64,000 bases of DNA, taken from positions 7,125 through 71,124 of the forward strand of contig NZ_AOMF01000165.1 in NCBI RefSeq assembly GCF_000336715.1. Direction: 5' to 3'. The stretch is from Halococcus thailandensis JCM 13552. GTDB lineage: Archaea > Halobacteriota > Halobacteria > Halobacteriales > Halococcaceae. The position numbers and the translations under genes were made by a program. Each line of letters begins with the position of its first letter. Within the stretch, counting starts at the first letter, position 1. The notes beneath the pieces were generated by a model. That model saw only the letters and a list, made by a program, of their open reading frames with translations. It was not told the origin of the DNA and made no database searches. Below are positions 8,467 to 17,842 of this stretch, piece by piece.

Positions 8467-9126
8467 TCAGAGCACGTCCGGCGAATCGGCGATGACGCCG
8501 TCGACGCCGGCCCGTTCGAGCAGCCCGATCGCGATCGAACTATCGATCGTCCAGACGTTCACCTTCATCTCGGCGTCGTGGGCACGCTCGATCGCGTCGG
8601 TCAGCAGCCAGTGGCTCCAGTGGACGTGGATATACCCACAGTCGAGCGCGAGTGCATGCTCGAAGTCCTCGTCGGTGTTCAGTCCGAAGAGATAGGCCAG
8701 CTCCACGGTCGGATCGTCGGTGTCGAGCTGGTCGAGCGCCTCGCCGTCGAACGACGAGACGATGACCTCGTTGTCGACGGTCGAAGCAGCCGCGATCGCC
8801 TCGTTCGCGATCCCGCGCTCCTTCAGTTCGAGGTTGATCCCCGTCCCGTCCGGGATCGCGTCGGCGGCCGTCGCGAGCGATGGCACTCCCGTGCCCGTCC
8901 CGTGTACGTCGAGCGCTTCGAGCCGCGAGAGCGGGAGTTCGTCGACGCGCCCGGAGCCGTCGGTCGCCCGGTCGACTACCTCGTCGTGGAAGACGACGAG
9001 CTCGCCCGAGCCACACCGTCGAACGTCGAGTTCGATCACGTCCGCGTCGGCGACCGCGTTCTCGATGGCGACGAGCGTGTTCGCGGGATAGCGGTCGGCG
9101 AAAGCGCGGTGGGCGATCAGCCGCAT
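8467..9126 (-). CDS. Glycerophosphodiester phosphodiesterase
   Basis: 219-residue GDPD-family enzyme with a TIM-barrel fold. It begins 'MRLIAHRAFADRYPANT' (catalytic HR...N/E motif), followed by 'ADVIELDVRRCGSGELVVF' and 'HDEVVDRATDG', which supply the metal-binding Glu/Asp and the catalytic second His. The end 'VNVWTIDSSIAIGLLERAG' and 'VDGVIADSPDVL' is typical. The family hydrolyses glycerophosphodiesters to sn-glycerol-3-phosphate (or glycerol-1-phosphate types) and an alcohol. The ATG at 9126 is preferred over a TTG at 9153. It is a single gene, divergent from the quinone reductase. Confidence 0.93.
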   Translation of the reverse strand: MRLIAHRAFADRYPANTLVAIENAVADADVIELDVRRCGSGELVVFHDEVVDRATDGSGRVDELPLSRLEALDVHGTGTGVPSLATAADAIPDGTGINLELKERGIANEAIAAASTVDNEVIVSSFDGEALDQLDTDDPTVELAYLFGLNTDEDFEHALALDCGYIHVHWSHWLLTDAIERAHDAEMKVNVWTIDSSIAIGLLERAGVDGVIADSPDVL

Positions 9127-9200
9127 CGGGGTCGTTTGACCGCCGACGGACAAAGCCCTCTCGGAGGTAGATTTTTCCCGTCGGTCGACGAGTCACCGTC

Positions 9201-10184
9201 ATGCGCGCCGTCAGATATCACGACCACGGCGGTCCGGACGTACTCACGACCGAGGAGATCGACGACCCAATGCCAGGCGACGATGAAGTGCTCGTCGATG
9301 TCCACGCCGCCGGCGTCAACCCAGTCGATACCTACTTCCGAGACGGGGGATACGAACCGTTCGCGCTCCCGATGATCCCGGGAACCGATGTCGCCGGCGA
9401 AGTCCACGAGACCGGCTCCGCGGTCGATGGATTCGCGGCCGGCGATCGCGTCTACGGGACGGGCATCGGCCGCGACCACTACGGTGGCTACGCCGAGCGC
9501 GTCGCCGTCCCCACGGATCGACTCGTCACGCTGCCCGACGGTGTGGACACGACTGCGGCGGGTGCGGCGGGCGTCGCCGGCGTGACGGCCTGGCGCGCGC
9601 TCGTCGATCACGCGGGTCTCGAACTCGGCGAGACTTGTCTGATCCACGGCGGCTCCGGCGGGGTCGGCCACGTCGCGGTCCAGCTCGCCGCCGCGACCGG
9701 TGCACGGGTGCTGACGACCGCCAGTCCGGACTACCACGACCGCCTCGCCGAACTGGGTGCCGACGCGGTCTTCGATTACTCGCGGGACGATCTCGTCGAC
9801 GCGGTGCAGGAAGTCGCGAGCGCGGGTCCGGGCACCGACGGCGTCGACGTGATCCTCGACCATCGCCTCGACGACTACCTCCAGTTCGACGCCGACGTCG
9901 CCGCGACCGGCGCGCGGGTGGTCGGCATCGGCGAGAGCGATCCGGCAGTCGGGCTGGAGAACGACGGCGTCGCCCGGAGCAAGGACGTCTCCTACCAGTT
10001 CATGAGTATGTTCAACACGCCGGACTTCCGCGTGCCGCTCGCCCGGCTGGCCCAGCTCATGGATGCTGGCGATCTCACGATCGACATCGCCCGCGAGTAC
10101 GGACTCGACGAGGCGGGCGATGCCCAGCGCGCCGTCCTGGAGGAGAGTTTCCTGGGCAAACTCGTGCTCGTTCCGGAGCGATGA
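9201..10184 (+). CDS. NADPH:quinone reductase-like zinc-independent MDR oxidoreductase
   Basis: 327-residue medium-chain reductase of the quinone-oxidoreductase (zeta-crystallin) branch. The N-terminal GroES-like domain starts 'MRAVRYHDHGGPDVLTTEEI' and has 'AAGVNPVDTYFRDGGY'. It lacks the catalytic zinc Cys/His set of alcohol dehydrogenases. The Rossmann fold has 'GGSGGVGHVAVQLAAATGA', the NADPH-binding loop. Such enzymes reduce quinones or alpha,beta-unsaturated carbonyls; the substrate here is unknown. It is followed 53 bases later by an AEC permease on the same strand, possibly cotranscribed. Confidence 0.9.
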   Translation: MRAVRYHDHGGPDVLTTEEIDDPMPGDDEVLVDVHAAGVNPVDTYFRDGGYEPFALPMIPGTDVAGEVHETGSAVDGFAAGDRVYGTGIGRDHYGGYAERVAVPTDRLVTLPDGVDTTAAGAAGVAGVTAWRALVDHAGLELGETCLIHGGSGGVGHVAVQLAAATGARVLTTASPDYHDRLAELGADAVFDYSRDDLVDAVQEVASAGPGTDGVDVILDHRLDDYLQFDADVAATGARVVGIGESDPAVGLENDGVARSKDVSYQFMSMFNTPDFRVPLARLAQLMDAGDLTIDIAREYGLDEAGDAQRAVLEESFLGKLVLVPER

Positions 10185-10237
10185 GCGGACAGAATCGTCT
10201 CGCAACGTTCGTAACCCGGTGTTGAGTAGGCCGAGCC

Positions 10238-11200
10238 ATGTCGCTGCTCTCGGTCTTCGCCACGGCCATCCTCCCCATCGTCACCATCGCGGCGGTCGGC
10301 TTCGTCCTCGGACGCGTTCGCGAGATCGACGTCGGCCCACTCAACACCGTCACCGTCTACGTGCTCGTGCCGGCGCTGGTCTTCCACAGCCTCACGACGA
10401 CCACGGTCGGCGGTGCGACGCTGGCGAAGGTGTTCGTCGGCGTCGTCGTCTTCATCCTGGTCATGGTCGGGCTCGCGGAAGGCGTCGGGCGCGTGCTCGG
10501 CGAGAGCGAGCCGATACAGAGCGCGTTCGTGTTGGTGAGTGCCTTCTCGAACTCGGGCAACTACGGGATCCCACTCTCGGAGTTCGCCTTCGGCGAGACC
10601 GGCCGGGCGACGGCGGTCCTCTATCTGGTCGCTCAGAGCGTCGTCATCTACACCGTCGGGGTGTATCTCGCCTCGCGGGCCGGCGGCGCGCGCGGCCTCG
10701 GCGCGCTCACGAAGGTGTTCAGACTGCCGCTGGTCTACGCGGTCGTGCTCGCGCTCGTCGTGCGCGCGCTTGGGCTCGTCCCGCCGGCCGACGGCGCGAC
10801 GATGACGACGATCCAGCTCGTCGGCGACGCGTCGATCCCGCTGATGCTCATTCTCGTCGGGATCCAGCTGGCGAGCGCGAACTACGGGGCGGCGTTGTCG
10901 CGCGTGGGCCCGGCGAACGTCTTCAAACTCCTCGTCGCGCCGGCCGTCGGGCTCGCCATCGTGTCCATGCTCGACTTCGGCAACACGACCGTCGCGCGCG
11001 TGTTCGTCCTCGAATGTGCCGCACCGGCGGCGATCACGTCGCTCATCCTGCTCATCGAGCTGGGCGGCGAACCGCCGGCGGGCGTCAGCGGCCCGGAGTA
11101 CGTCAGCGCGGCCGTCCTCACGACGACGCTCCTGAGCGTACCCGTACTGACGCTGTTGATAACGCTCCTCAAATCCGGCCTCGTCGAGTCGCTGCTGTAG
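10238..11200 (+). CDS. AEC family transporter (auxin efflux carrier-like permease)
   Basis: 320-residue membrane protein with about ten predicted helices in two repeats of five, as expected for the AEC/MTC fold. The mid-protein segment 'SAFSNSGNYGIPLSEFAFGE' matches the conserved N-x-G-x2-G-x-P crossover motif, and 'ECAAPAAITSLIL' is the equivalent in the second half. Family members export or import organic anions such as malate or malonate. It follows the MDR oxidoreductase and precedes a large hydroxyacid dehydrogenase gene on the same strand; that order hints at organic-acid transport, but this is inference. Confidence 0.88.
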   Translation: MSLLSVFATAILPIVTIAAVGFVLGRVREIDVGPLNTVTVYVLVPALVFHSLTTTTVGGATLAKVFVGVVVFILVMVGLAEGVGRVLGESEPIQSAFVLVSAFSNSGNYGIPLSEFAFGETGRATAVLYLVAQSVVIYTVGVYLASRAGGARGLGALTKVFRLPLVYAVVLALVVRALGLVPPADGATMTTIQLVGDASIPLMLILVGIQLASANYGAALSRVGPANVFKLLVAPAVGLAIVSMLDFGNTTVARVFVLECAAPAAITSLILLIELGGEPPAGVSGPEYVSAAVLTTTLLSVPVLTLLITLLKSGLVESLL

Positions 11201-11255
11201 CGGAGTTGGTATCCGTTATCATAGCTCTTAACAGCGCTTCGCGCCCATCGAACGT

Positions 11256-14252
11256 ATGGCCGTCGACGACGAGTTCTACGACCCACCGGACATCCAAACC
11301 TCGGCCGACACGCTCGGTCACGATCACGCCGACGTCGCCGAGCATCGCGCGCTCGCCGCCGATCTCCGCGAGCAGGTCCGTGGCGAAGTGCGCTTCGACG
11401 AATACTCCCAGATCCTCTACGCGACCGACGGCAGCATCTATCAGGCCCGACCCGCCGGTGTGGTCTGCCCGCGCGACACCGAAGACGTCCGGGCGGCGAT
11501 CCGGGTCGCCGCCGACCACGACACGCCGGTGCTCCCGCGCGGCACCGGTTCGTCGCTGGCCGGGCAGGCCGTCGGGCCGGGCTGTGTCGTGCTCGATACG
11601 ACCCGCCACATGGATTCGATCCTCGACGTCGATCCCGATGGGCAAACGGCAACCGTCCAGCCCGGCGTCGTCCAGGATCACCTCGACGATCACCTCGATC
11701 AGTGGGATCTCAAGTTCGCGCCCGATCCCGCCTCCTCGAACCGGGCGACGATCGGCGGCGGGATCGGCAACAACAGTACCGGCGCGCACTCGGTGCGCTA
11801 CGGCATCACCGACGCCTACACCGAGGAGCTACGGGTCGTGCTCGCCGACGGCTCGCTGATCCACACCCGCGAGGTGGTCCTCGACAGCCCCGAGTGGGAT
11901 GGCATAGTGGGGAAAGAGGACCGCGAGGCCGAACTCTATCGCACGGTACGGAAACTGGTCGAGGAGAACGAGGCGGAGATCGCCGAGCGCTATCCGACCC
12001 TGAAACGGTCGGTGTCGGGCTACAACCTCCACAAAGCCATTTACGAGAACGAGGCCGGCGAGAAAGCCATCAACCTCACGAAGCTGTTCGTCGGTGCGGA
12101 GGGGACTCTGGGGACGATCGTCGAGGCAACGCTCGAACTCGTGAGCAAACCGGACGAGACCGCGCTCGCGCTCTACTGTTTCGAGAGTTTGGGCGACGCG
12201 ATGGAGGCCGTCCCCGAGGCGCTCGACTTCGACGTGAGCGCCGTCGAGCTGATGGACGACGAGGTGTTCCGGCTGGCGAGCGAGTCGACGGAGTTCGCGC
12301 AGTACGCCGAACCGATCCCCGAGGGGACGGCCGCGGCGCTGATGCTCGAATACGACTCGGAACTCCGGGACGACTTCGAGGACGCGATCGGTGAGACGAA
12401 CGCCCACTTCGTCGACGAGGGAAGCGCCTTCGAGGTACTGGAGGCGTACACGCCGGAAGACCAGTTGAAGCTCTGGAAGCTCCGTAAGGCTGCGATTCCG
12501 CTCCTGATGAGTTTGGAGGGCGATCCGAAACCCTACCCGTTCATCGAAGATGCAACTGTGCCGCCCGAGGAACTCGCCGAGTACGTCGATGAGTTCGAAG
12601 AGGTTCTGAAGGAGCACGACACGTCGGCGGCCTACTTCGCGCACGCCGGATCGGGCACGCTCCACATCCGACCCATTCTGAACCTCAAGGACGGCGAAGG
12701 GATCGAGACGATGCACTCGATCTCCGAGGACGTCACCTCGCTCGTGCTGGAGCACGACGGCTCCTTTTCGGGCGAGCACGGCGACGGGCTCGCGCGCACG
12801 GAGTTCAACCCGAAGATGTACGGCGAGGCGCTCTGGAGCGCGTTCCAGGAACTCAAACTCGCTGCCGATCCCGACCGGCGGATGAACCCAGGGAAGGTGG
12901 TCTACTGGGACGAGGAGCCGGCCGACATGCGCGAGAACCTCCGGTACGGGGCGGACTACTCCTCGCTCGAGCCGCAGACCGAGATGGATTTCGAGCGCGA
13001 GGGCGGCTTTTCCCACGCCATCGAGCTCTGCAACGGCTGTGGCACCTGTCGGCAGACCGATTCGAACACGATGTGTCCGACCTACCGTGCCTCGAAGGAG
13101 GAGATCCAGACGACGCGCGGGCGGGCGAACATGCTCCGGGCGGGGATCTCCGGCGAAATTTCGGAAGAGGAGATGTTCTCCGAGCGGTTCCAGGAGGAAG
13201 TGCTCGACCTCTGTGTCGGCTGTAAGGGCTGCAAGAGCGACTGCCCCACCGGCGTCGACATGGCGAAGATCAAGACGGAGGTCAAACACGAGTACCACGA
13301 GCGCGAGGGAGCAGGCCTCCGCGAGCGCCTCTTCGCCAACATCGACAGTCTGGCCGCGCTCGGCAGCCGATTCGCGCCGCTGTCGAACTGGGGAACGAAA
13401 CTGCCGGGCGCACGAACCACGATGGAACGAGTCGCCGGCATCGCCGCTGAGCGCGAACTCCCCCACTTCGAGCGCGAGAGTCTGGAGGAGTGGTTCGCCG
13501 CCCGCGGCGGCTCCAAGGTCCCGCTCGCCGACGCCAACGAGAAGGCGCTACTCTTTCCCGACACCTACACGAACTACAGCAACACCACGCCGGGGAAGGC
13601 CGCAATCTTGACGCTCGAAGCGGCGGGCGTCCACGTCGAGATCCCCGACGACGTGGTGTCGAGCGGTCGGCCGGCCTACTCGAAGGGCTTTCTCGACGAG
13701 GCGCGCGGGCGTGCAGAGACGAACGTCGCGGCGCTCGACCCCTACGTTCGGGACGGCTGGTCGGTCGTCTTCACCGAACCCTCGGACGCCGTCATGTTCC
13801 AGGACGAGTATCTCGATCTCCTGCCGGACGACGACTCAACCCGGCGCGTCTCGGGCAATGCCTACGGCGTGCTCGAATACATCGACGTGCTGCGACTCGA
13901 CGAGGAGATCGAGTTTACAGGACAGGAGGAATCGCTCACCTACCACGGCCACTGCAACCAGAAGGCGCTCAACAAGGACCACCACGCGGTCGGGGTTCTC
14001 AGACGGGCCGGCTACGCGGTCGACCCACTCGATTCGGGCTGCTGTGGCATGGCCGGCTCGTTCGGCTACGAGGAAGAGCACTACGACCTCTCGCAGGCGA
14101 TCGGGAACATCCTCTTCGAGCAGGTCGACGAGAGCAGCGGCGAGGAAGTCGTCGCACCCGGCACCTCCTGTCGGACCCAGCTCGGCGATCGACCCGGCGA
14201 AACCGCGCCGCGTCACCCGATCGAAAAAGTCGCGCTGGCGATCGCGCGCTGA
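11256..14252 (+). CDS. FAD- and FeS-containing D-2-hydroxyacid (D-lactate-type) dehydrogenase
   Basis: 998-residue fusion enzyme. An FAD_binding_4 (VAO-type) domain (about residues 50-250) has 'LPRGTGSSLAGQAVGPGCVV' and 'GGGIGNNSTGAHSVRYG'. An FAD-oxidase C domain (about 270-540) includes 'HAGSGTLHIRPILN' and 'EHGDGLARTEFNPKMYG'. Two 4Fe-4S motifs follow at about 590-665 ('CNGCGTC', 'CVGCKGCKSDCP'), then CCG domains with 'DSGCCGMAGSFGYE' at about residue 926. This is the glycolate-oxidase GlcD plus GlcF layout in one chain, known for membrane-associated D-lactate/D-2-hydroxyglutarate dehydrogenases that feed the quinone pool. The exact substrate cannot be read from sequence. It is convergent with meaB. 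Confidence 0.9.
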   Translation: MAVDDEFYDPPDIQTSADTLGHDHADVAEHRALAADLREQVRGEVRFDEYSQILYATDGSIYQARPAGVVCPRDTEDVRAAIRVAADHDTPVLPRGTGSSLAGQAVGPGCVVLDTTRHMDSILDVDPDGQTATVQPGVVQDHLDDHLDQWDLKFAPDPASSNRATIGGGIGNNSTGAHSVRYGITDAYTEELRVVLADGSLIHTREVVLDSPEWDGIVGKEDREAELYRTVRKLVEENEAEIAERYPTLKRSVSGYNLHKAIYENEAGEKAINLTKLFVGAEGTLGTIVEATLELVSKPDETALALYCFESLGDAMEAVPEALDFDVSAVELMDDEVFRLASESTEFAQYAEPIPEGTAAALMLEYDSELRDDFEDAIGETNAHFVDEGSAFEVLEAYTPEDQLKLWKLRKAAIPLLMSLEGDPKPYPFIEDATVPPEELAEYVDEFEEVLKEHDTSAAYFAHAGSGTLHIRPILNLKDGEGIETMHSISEDVTSLVLEHDGSFSGEHGDGLARTEFNPKMYGEALWSAFQELKLAADPDRRMNPGKVVYWDEEPADMRENLRYGADYSSLEPQTEMDFEREGGFSHAIELCNGCGTCRQTDSNTMCPTYRASKEEIQTTRGRANMLRAGISGEISEEEMFSERFQEEVLDLCVGCKGCKSDCPTGVDMAKIKTEVKHEYHEREGAGLRERLFANIDSLAALGSRFAPLSNWGTKLPGARTTMERVAGIAAERELPHFERESLEEWFAARGGSKVPLADANEKALLFPDTYTNYSNTTPGKAAILTLEAAGVHVEIPDDVVSSGRPAYSKGFLDEARGRAETNVAALDPYVRDGWSVVFTEPSDAVMFQDEYLDLLPDDDSTRRVSGNAYGVLEYIDVLRLDEEIEFTGQEESLTYHGHCNQKALNKDHHAVGVLRRAGYAVDPLDSGCCGMAGSFGYEEEHYDLSQAIGNILFEQVDESSGEEVVAPGTSCRTQLGDRPGETAPRHPIEKVALAIAR

Positions 14253-14321
14253 CACCGCCCAGTCGCTACTTCCACGTTGTCAAACGTCCGCGACAGATCG
14301 ATTCTCGAAAACCCGATCAGT

Positions 14322-15371
14322 TCAGGAATCGCGCTGCTGGCGGGCACAGTCGGCGATGGGGGCGAGCACGCTATCGGCGATCTCGTAGGGATCGGTCTCG
14401 CCGGCCGTGACGCTCGCGACCAGTTCGTCGATGCCGCCGCGGGCGGTGATCTCCTCGGTCAGGAGGTCGGCAGTGTCCTCGCGCAGGAGGGTTCGGATCT
14501 CCTCGGCGTAGCGGGCGCGCGCCTTCGCGTCGAGTTCACCCGTCGCTTCGAGATGTGCGCGATGGTCGTCGAGCGCCTCGACGTACTCCTCGACGCCCTC
14601 GCCGCGGGTGGCGACCGCTTCGACGATCGGCGGTGTCCAGCCGTTCTCGGCCTCCGTGCGCTGGAGCGCGACCGCCTCGGCCGACTCGGCGTGATGGCCC
14701 GCGTGGTGGTCGGTCGAGGAGCGCCCGCGGTCGTCATCGCGCAGCTGGAGCATCTCCTGTAACTCCTGAACAGTCCTATCGGCACCGTCGAGATCGGCCT
14801 TGTTCACGACGAATACGTCGGCGATCTCCAGAATGCCGGCCTTGAGCATCTGCACGTCGTCGCCGCTGCCGGGCTGGACGAGCACCGTCACCGTGTCGGC
14901 GGTCTTCACGATATCGATCTCGTTCTGGCCGGCGCCGACGGTCTCGACGATGATCCGGTCCTTGCCGAAGGCGTCGAGCGCCTTTACCGCGTCGGCGGTG
15001 GCGATCGAGACACCGCCGAGGCTCCCGCGCGCGCTCATCGAGCGGAAGAAGACGTCCATGTCGCCCACGTTCGAGGCCATCCGGATGCGGTCGCCGAGCA
15101 CCGCGCCGCCGGTGAACGGCGAGGAGGGGTCGATGGCGATGACCCCGACGGTCAATCCCTGATCTCGGTAGTGTTCGGCGACCTTGTCGACGAGGGTGGA
15201 TTTGCCCGCACCCGGACTGCCGGTGATGCCGATGACCTCGGCGTTGCCGGTGTGGTCGTAGAGCGCGGAGACCAGTTCGCGGTGGCCCGGCGTTCGGTTT
15301 TCGATCTTCGTGATCGCCCGCGCCAGCGCACGGTGATCGCCGTCGAGCAGGCGGTCGAGCAGCCCGCTCAT
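14322..15371 (-). CDS. meaB: Methylmalonyl-CoA mutase-associated GTPase MeaB (ArgK family)
   Basis: 349-residue SIMIBI-class P-loop GTPase. Walker A is 'GITGSPGAGKSTLVDK'; 'AIDPSSPFTGGAVLGDRIRM' holds the switch residues, 'ETVGAGQNEIDI' the G3-type motif and 'VVNKADLDGADR' the NKxD specificity motif. MeaB protects and reloads adenosylcobalamin-dependent methylmalonyl-CoA mutase. A Gln/His-containing insert follows NKAD, as in the family dimerisation arm. The start overlaps the stop of the B12-binding mutase subunit by 4 bases, which supports the mutase chaperone role. Confidence 0.95.
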   Translation of the reverse strand: MSGLLDRLLDGDHRALARAITKIENRTPGHRELVSALYDHTGNAEVIGITGSPGAGKSTLVDKVAEHYRDQGLTVGVIAIDPSSPFTGGAVLGDRIRMASNVGDMDVFFRSMSARGSLGGVSIATADAVKALDAFGKDRIIVETVGAGQNEIDIVKTADTVTVLVQPGSGDDVQMLKAGILEIADVFVVNKADLDGADRTVQELQEMLQLRDDDRGRSSTDHHAGHHAESAEAVALQRTEAENGWTPPIVEAVATRGEGVEEYVEALDDHRAHLEATGELDAKARARYAEEIRTLLREDTADLLTEEITARGGIDELVASVTAGETDPYEIADSVLAPIADCARQQRDS

Positions 15372-15787
15372 TCGCGCTCGGGGGCGTTCTCGCGAACGAA
15401 CTCGATGGTGTCCTCCATCGACGCGCCGGGGCCGAAGATGGCCGAGACGCCCCGTTCCCTGAGCTCGTCCTCGTCCTTGTCGGGGACGATCCCGCCGACG
15501 ATGACGAGCGTGTCGTCGAGCGCGCCGTACTCGTCGAGTCCGTCGAGGATCTTGGGAACGAGCGTGTTGTGTGCCCCCGAGAGAATGGAGATCCCGAGGA
15601 CGTCGACGTCCTCCTGGACGGCGGCCTGAACGACCTCGTCCGGCGAGCGATGGAGGCCGGAATAGACGACCTCGAAGCCCGCATCACGGAAAGCGCGCGC
15701 GATGACGTGTGCTCCGCGGTCGTGGCCGTCGAGTCCGACCTTGGCGACGAGACAGCGGATGGGCCGCTGTGTCTGCTCTGCACTCAT
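15368..15787 (-). CDS. mcmA2: Methylmalonyl-CoA mutase small (B12-binding) subunit
   Basis: 139-residue stand-alone cobalamin-binding domain. 'VAKVGLDGHDRGAHVIARAF' contains the DxHxxG motif whose His coordinates cobalt, and 'ISILSGAHNTLVPKIL' plus 'VIVGGIVPDKDEDEL' (SxL...GG) complete the B12 pocket. In archaea the mutase is split into a large catalytic chain and this small chain; the large chain is not in this window. With MeaB it forms a two-gene operon. It serves propionyl-CoA/methylmalonyl-CoA interconversion with succinyl-CoA. Confidence 0.95.
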   Translation of the reverse strand: MSAEQTQRPIRCLVAKVGLDGHDRGAHVIARAFRDAGFEVVYSGLHRSPDEVVQAAVQEDVDVLGISILSGAHNTLVPKILDGLDEYGALDDTLVIVGGIVPDKDEDELRERGVSAIFGPGASMEDTIEFVRENAPERE

Positions 15788-15845
15788 GCACGCCCATTCA
15801 GTCGCCGTCGATTTGTGTTTATCGGTGAAAAACGATGCACGATCG

Positions 15846-16301
15846 TCAGTAGCCGTGCGGCCCGAGCTGTCGGCGCTCGTGCTGGACCGCCTCGAAGACC
15901 AGCCAGAAGCCGGCCAGCGCGGTCAGGATCGGGACGAACGACCCCGGGTTCGTCCAGTCGACCGCTCGTCTTGACGTGAACCCGTAGAACGTCCCGTCGC
16001 GCGAGACGTACTGCGGCAGGCTCAGACCGTCGTCCTCGAAACTGTAGCTTTGCCCGTCGATGGCGTTGTCGACGATGCGTTTCGTCTCGGCGTCGAGCTG
16101 TCGGTACGGCGTCGTCTGCGTTTGCTGCTGGAAGCTCGGCTCGTCGACCTGGCCGTCGTAGCCGAACTGGTAATCGAAATCGGCCGTGCCGAGCCAGATC
16201 GGCCCGCTGGCGAGCAGCACGCAGACGCCGAGGAGCATCAGGAGAAATCGGAGCGACGAGTATCGCGTGAGCAGCGTGCTCTGAAGGAGCGACCGGACCA
16301 T
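15846..16301 (-). CDS. Hypothetical two-TM protein with extracytoplasmic domain
   Basis: 151 residues. An N-terminal membrane helix (about 16-38, 'FLLMLLGVCVLLASGPIW') is followed by about 75 polar residues with 'LDAETKRIVDNAIDGQSYSF', and a C-terminal helix (about 118-138, 'FVPILTALAGFWLVFEAV'). The function is not recognisable. The ATG at 16301 is favoured by a TATA-like AAGATATTTATCG on the minus strand about 25-33 bases upstream. The architecture and the 'L-x2-x-A-(I/V)-(D/N)-G' segment resemble the protein at 60545-61012. It is divergent from the DUF420 gene. Confidence 0.7.
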   Translation of the reverse strand: MVRSLLQSTLLTRYSSLRFLLMLLGVCVLLASGPIWLGTADFDYQFGYDGQVDEPSFQQQTQTTPYRQLDAETKRIVDNAIDGQSYSFEDDGLSLPQYVSRDGTFYGFTSRRAVDWTNPGSFVPILTALAGFWLVFEAVQHERRQLGPHGY

Positions 16302-16388
16302 ACATTTACTGTCGAAACCGTCGATAAATATCTTCCCCCGCCGCGCCGAACCAGAAGACCGATAGTTCGAACGAGCCAACGGCCGGGA

Positions 16389-16997
16389 ATGGCAACAGCC
16401 AGCACGCACGGCCCCGTCAAGGAGCATCCGCTCGCGGCGACCGCCGTCCTCTCGGTGATCGGCTACGTGCTCGTCATCGGGACGTTCGCCGGCGTCCTCG
16501 ATATCTTTCCGCCGATCGACGACGGGACGGTGCTCCTGCTCTCGGACGCCATCGCCGTCGTCAACAGTCTCGCGCTGACGGCGCTGCTCGTCGGTTTCTA
16601 CTTCATCCGGCACGACGAGGTCCGTCGCCACCGCGCGGCGATGCTCACCGCCTTCGGACTCATCATGGTCTTCCTCGTGCTCTACCTCTGGAAAGTGGGT
16701 GGCGGGTTCGAGAAGGAGATCGTCATCGAACAGGGTCAGTTCCTCGCCGGCTACGCCGGCCTCATCAGACCGCTCTATCTGGTGATGCTCGCGATCCACA
16801 TCCTGCTGTCGGCGATCGCGGTCCCCGTCGTCATCTACCCGGTCGTGCTCGGACTGACCCACACCCCGGCCGAACTCAAGGAGACCGCCCACGCACGCAT
16901 CGGCCGCATCGCGGTCGCCTCGTGGTCGCTCAGCCTGTTTTTGGGCGTCGTGACCTACTTCCTGCTGAACCATCTCTACAGCTGGATGCCGCGGTAG
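16389..16997 (+). CDS. DUF420 family membrane protein (first copy)
   Basis: 202 residues with five predicted membrane helices. DUF420 features include 'NSLALTALLVGFYFIRHDEV', 'RRHRAAMLTAFGLIMVFLVL', 'LVMLAIHILLSAIAVPVVIY' and 'RIGRIAVASWSLSLFLGVVT'. The conserved His residues (RRH, IH, H of TH) are those proposed to bind haem or copper in the family; the Bacillus relative YozB/CtaM is needed for haem-copper oxidase assembly. It lies within 4 kb of ctaA-ctaB and coxB, which agrees with an oxidase role. A paralogue is at 53859-54416. Confidence 0.85.
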   Translation: MATASTHGPVKEHPLAATAVLSVIGYVLVIGTFAGVLDIFPPIDDGTVLLLSDAIAVVNSLALTALLVGFYFIRHDEVRRHRAAMLTAFGLIMVFLVLYLWKVGGGFEKEIVIEQGQFLAGYAGLIRPLYLVMLAIHILLSAIAVPVVIYPVVLGLTHTPAELKETAHARIGRIAVASWSLSLFLGVVTYFLLNHLYSWMPR

Positions 16998-17095
16998 CAC
17001 CGTCGAACTGAGAGCACCCTCGATCCGGTCGATGCGCGGCGATCCCTGTTACGACGATTCCGTTCCAGAATGAAGATCGAGTCGCAACTCGCCGA

Positions 17096-17842
17096 TCAGT
17101 CCGTGCGCGGCAGGGCGTACGCCCCGAGTGCGAAGAAGACGACCGCGAGCACGCAGAGGACCACGAGATCGAGCTCCCAGCCGCCCCCACCGGTGACGAC
17201 CGTGCGCACGCCGCGAGCGAAGTACGTCAGCGGCGAGACGTTCATCACCGGCTGGAACCACTCGGGGAGCAGATCGGGCGGCACGAACGTATCGGACAGG
17301 AAGAGCAGCGGGAGTGCCAGCGAGTTGCTCGCCGCGATGACCCCATCTTGAGAGTCGGCGAGGCTGCCGAGAAGCGCGCCCACGCCACAGAACAGCGCGA
17401 CCGAGACGACGACGAACGGGATGACGACGACCGAGAGCGTCACGTCCGCACCCGTGAGGAGGACGACGAGCCCGAGGATGAGCAGGCCCGCGAGCCCGAT
17501 GATCAGTACGTTGACCAGCGTCTGGGCGAGCAGCCACTCCGAGCGGGTGAGCGGCGTACTGGCGAGTTTCTCGAAGCGATTGCCCTCGCGATGGCGCGCG
17601 ACCGTGCTACCGACGCGCGAGAGCGGCGTGAAGAGCACGACGACGGCCAGATAGCCCGGGACGTAGTACGCCGGCGACTCCGTAAAGAGTCCGCCGCCGG
17701 TCAGGCGCGTACCGACCAGCACGCCGAAGATGAGGATGAGGATCACGGGGAAAAAGAAGGTGAAGAAGACGGCCGTCCGCCGGCGCAGGAACGAGCGCCA
17801 CGCCGCGCTGGTCGCTGCACCGATCCGCCCGGTCGCGGTCAC
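17096..17842 (-). CDS. ABC-2 type transporter permease
   Basis: 248-residue permease with six predicted membrane helices. Characteristic ABC-2 segments are 'FFTFFFPVILILIFGVLVG' at the N-terminus and 'LADSQDGVIAASNSLALPLL' with 'FLSDTFVPPDLLPEWFQPVM' toward the C-terminus. It pairs with the ATPase gene immediately upstream (GTGA overlap at 17839-17842), which decides the GTG start. The in-frame upstream extension is antisense-like and basic. The pair probably exports a small hydrophobic compound, drug or lipid; the substrate is unknown. Confidence 0.9.
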   Translation of the reverse strand: MTATGRIGAATSAAWRSFLRRRTAVFFTFFFPVILILIFGVLVGTRLTGGGLFTESPAYYVPGYLAVVVLFTPLSRVGSTVARHREGNRFEKLASTPLTRSEWLLAQTLVNVLIIGLAGLLILGLVVLLTGADVTLSVVVIPFVVVSVALFCGVGALLGSLADSQDGVIAASNSLALPLLFLSDTFVPPDLLPEWFQPVMNVSPLTYFARGVRTVVTGGGGWELDLVVLCVLAVVFFALGAYALPRTD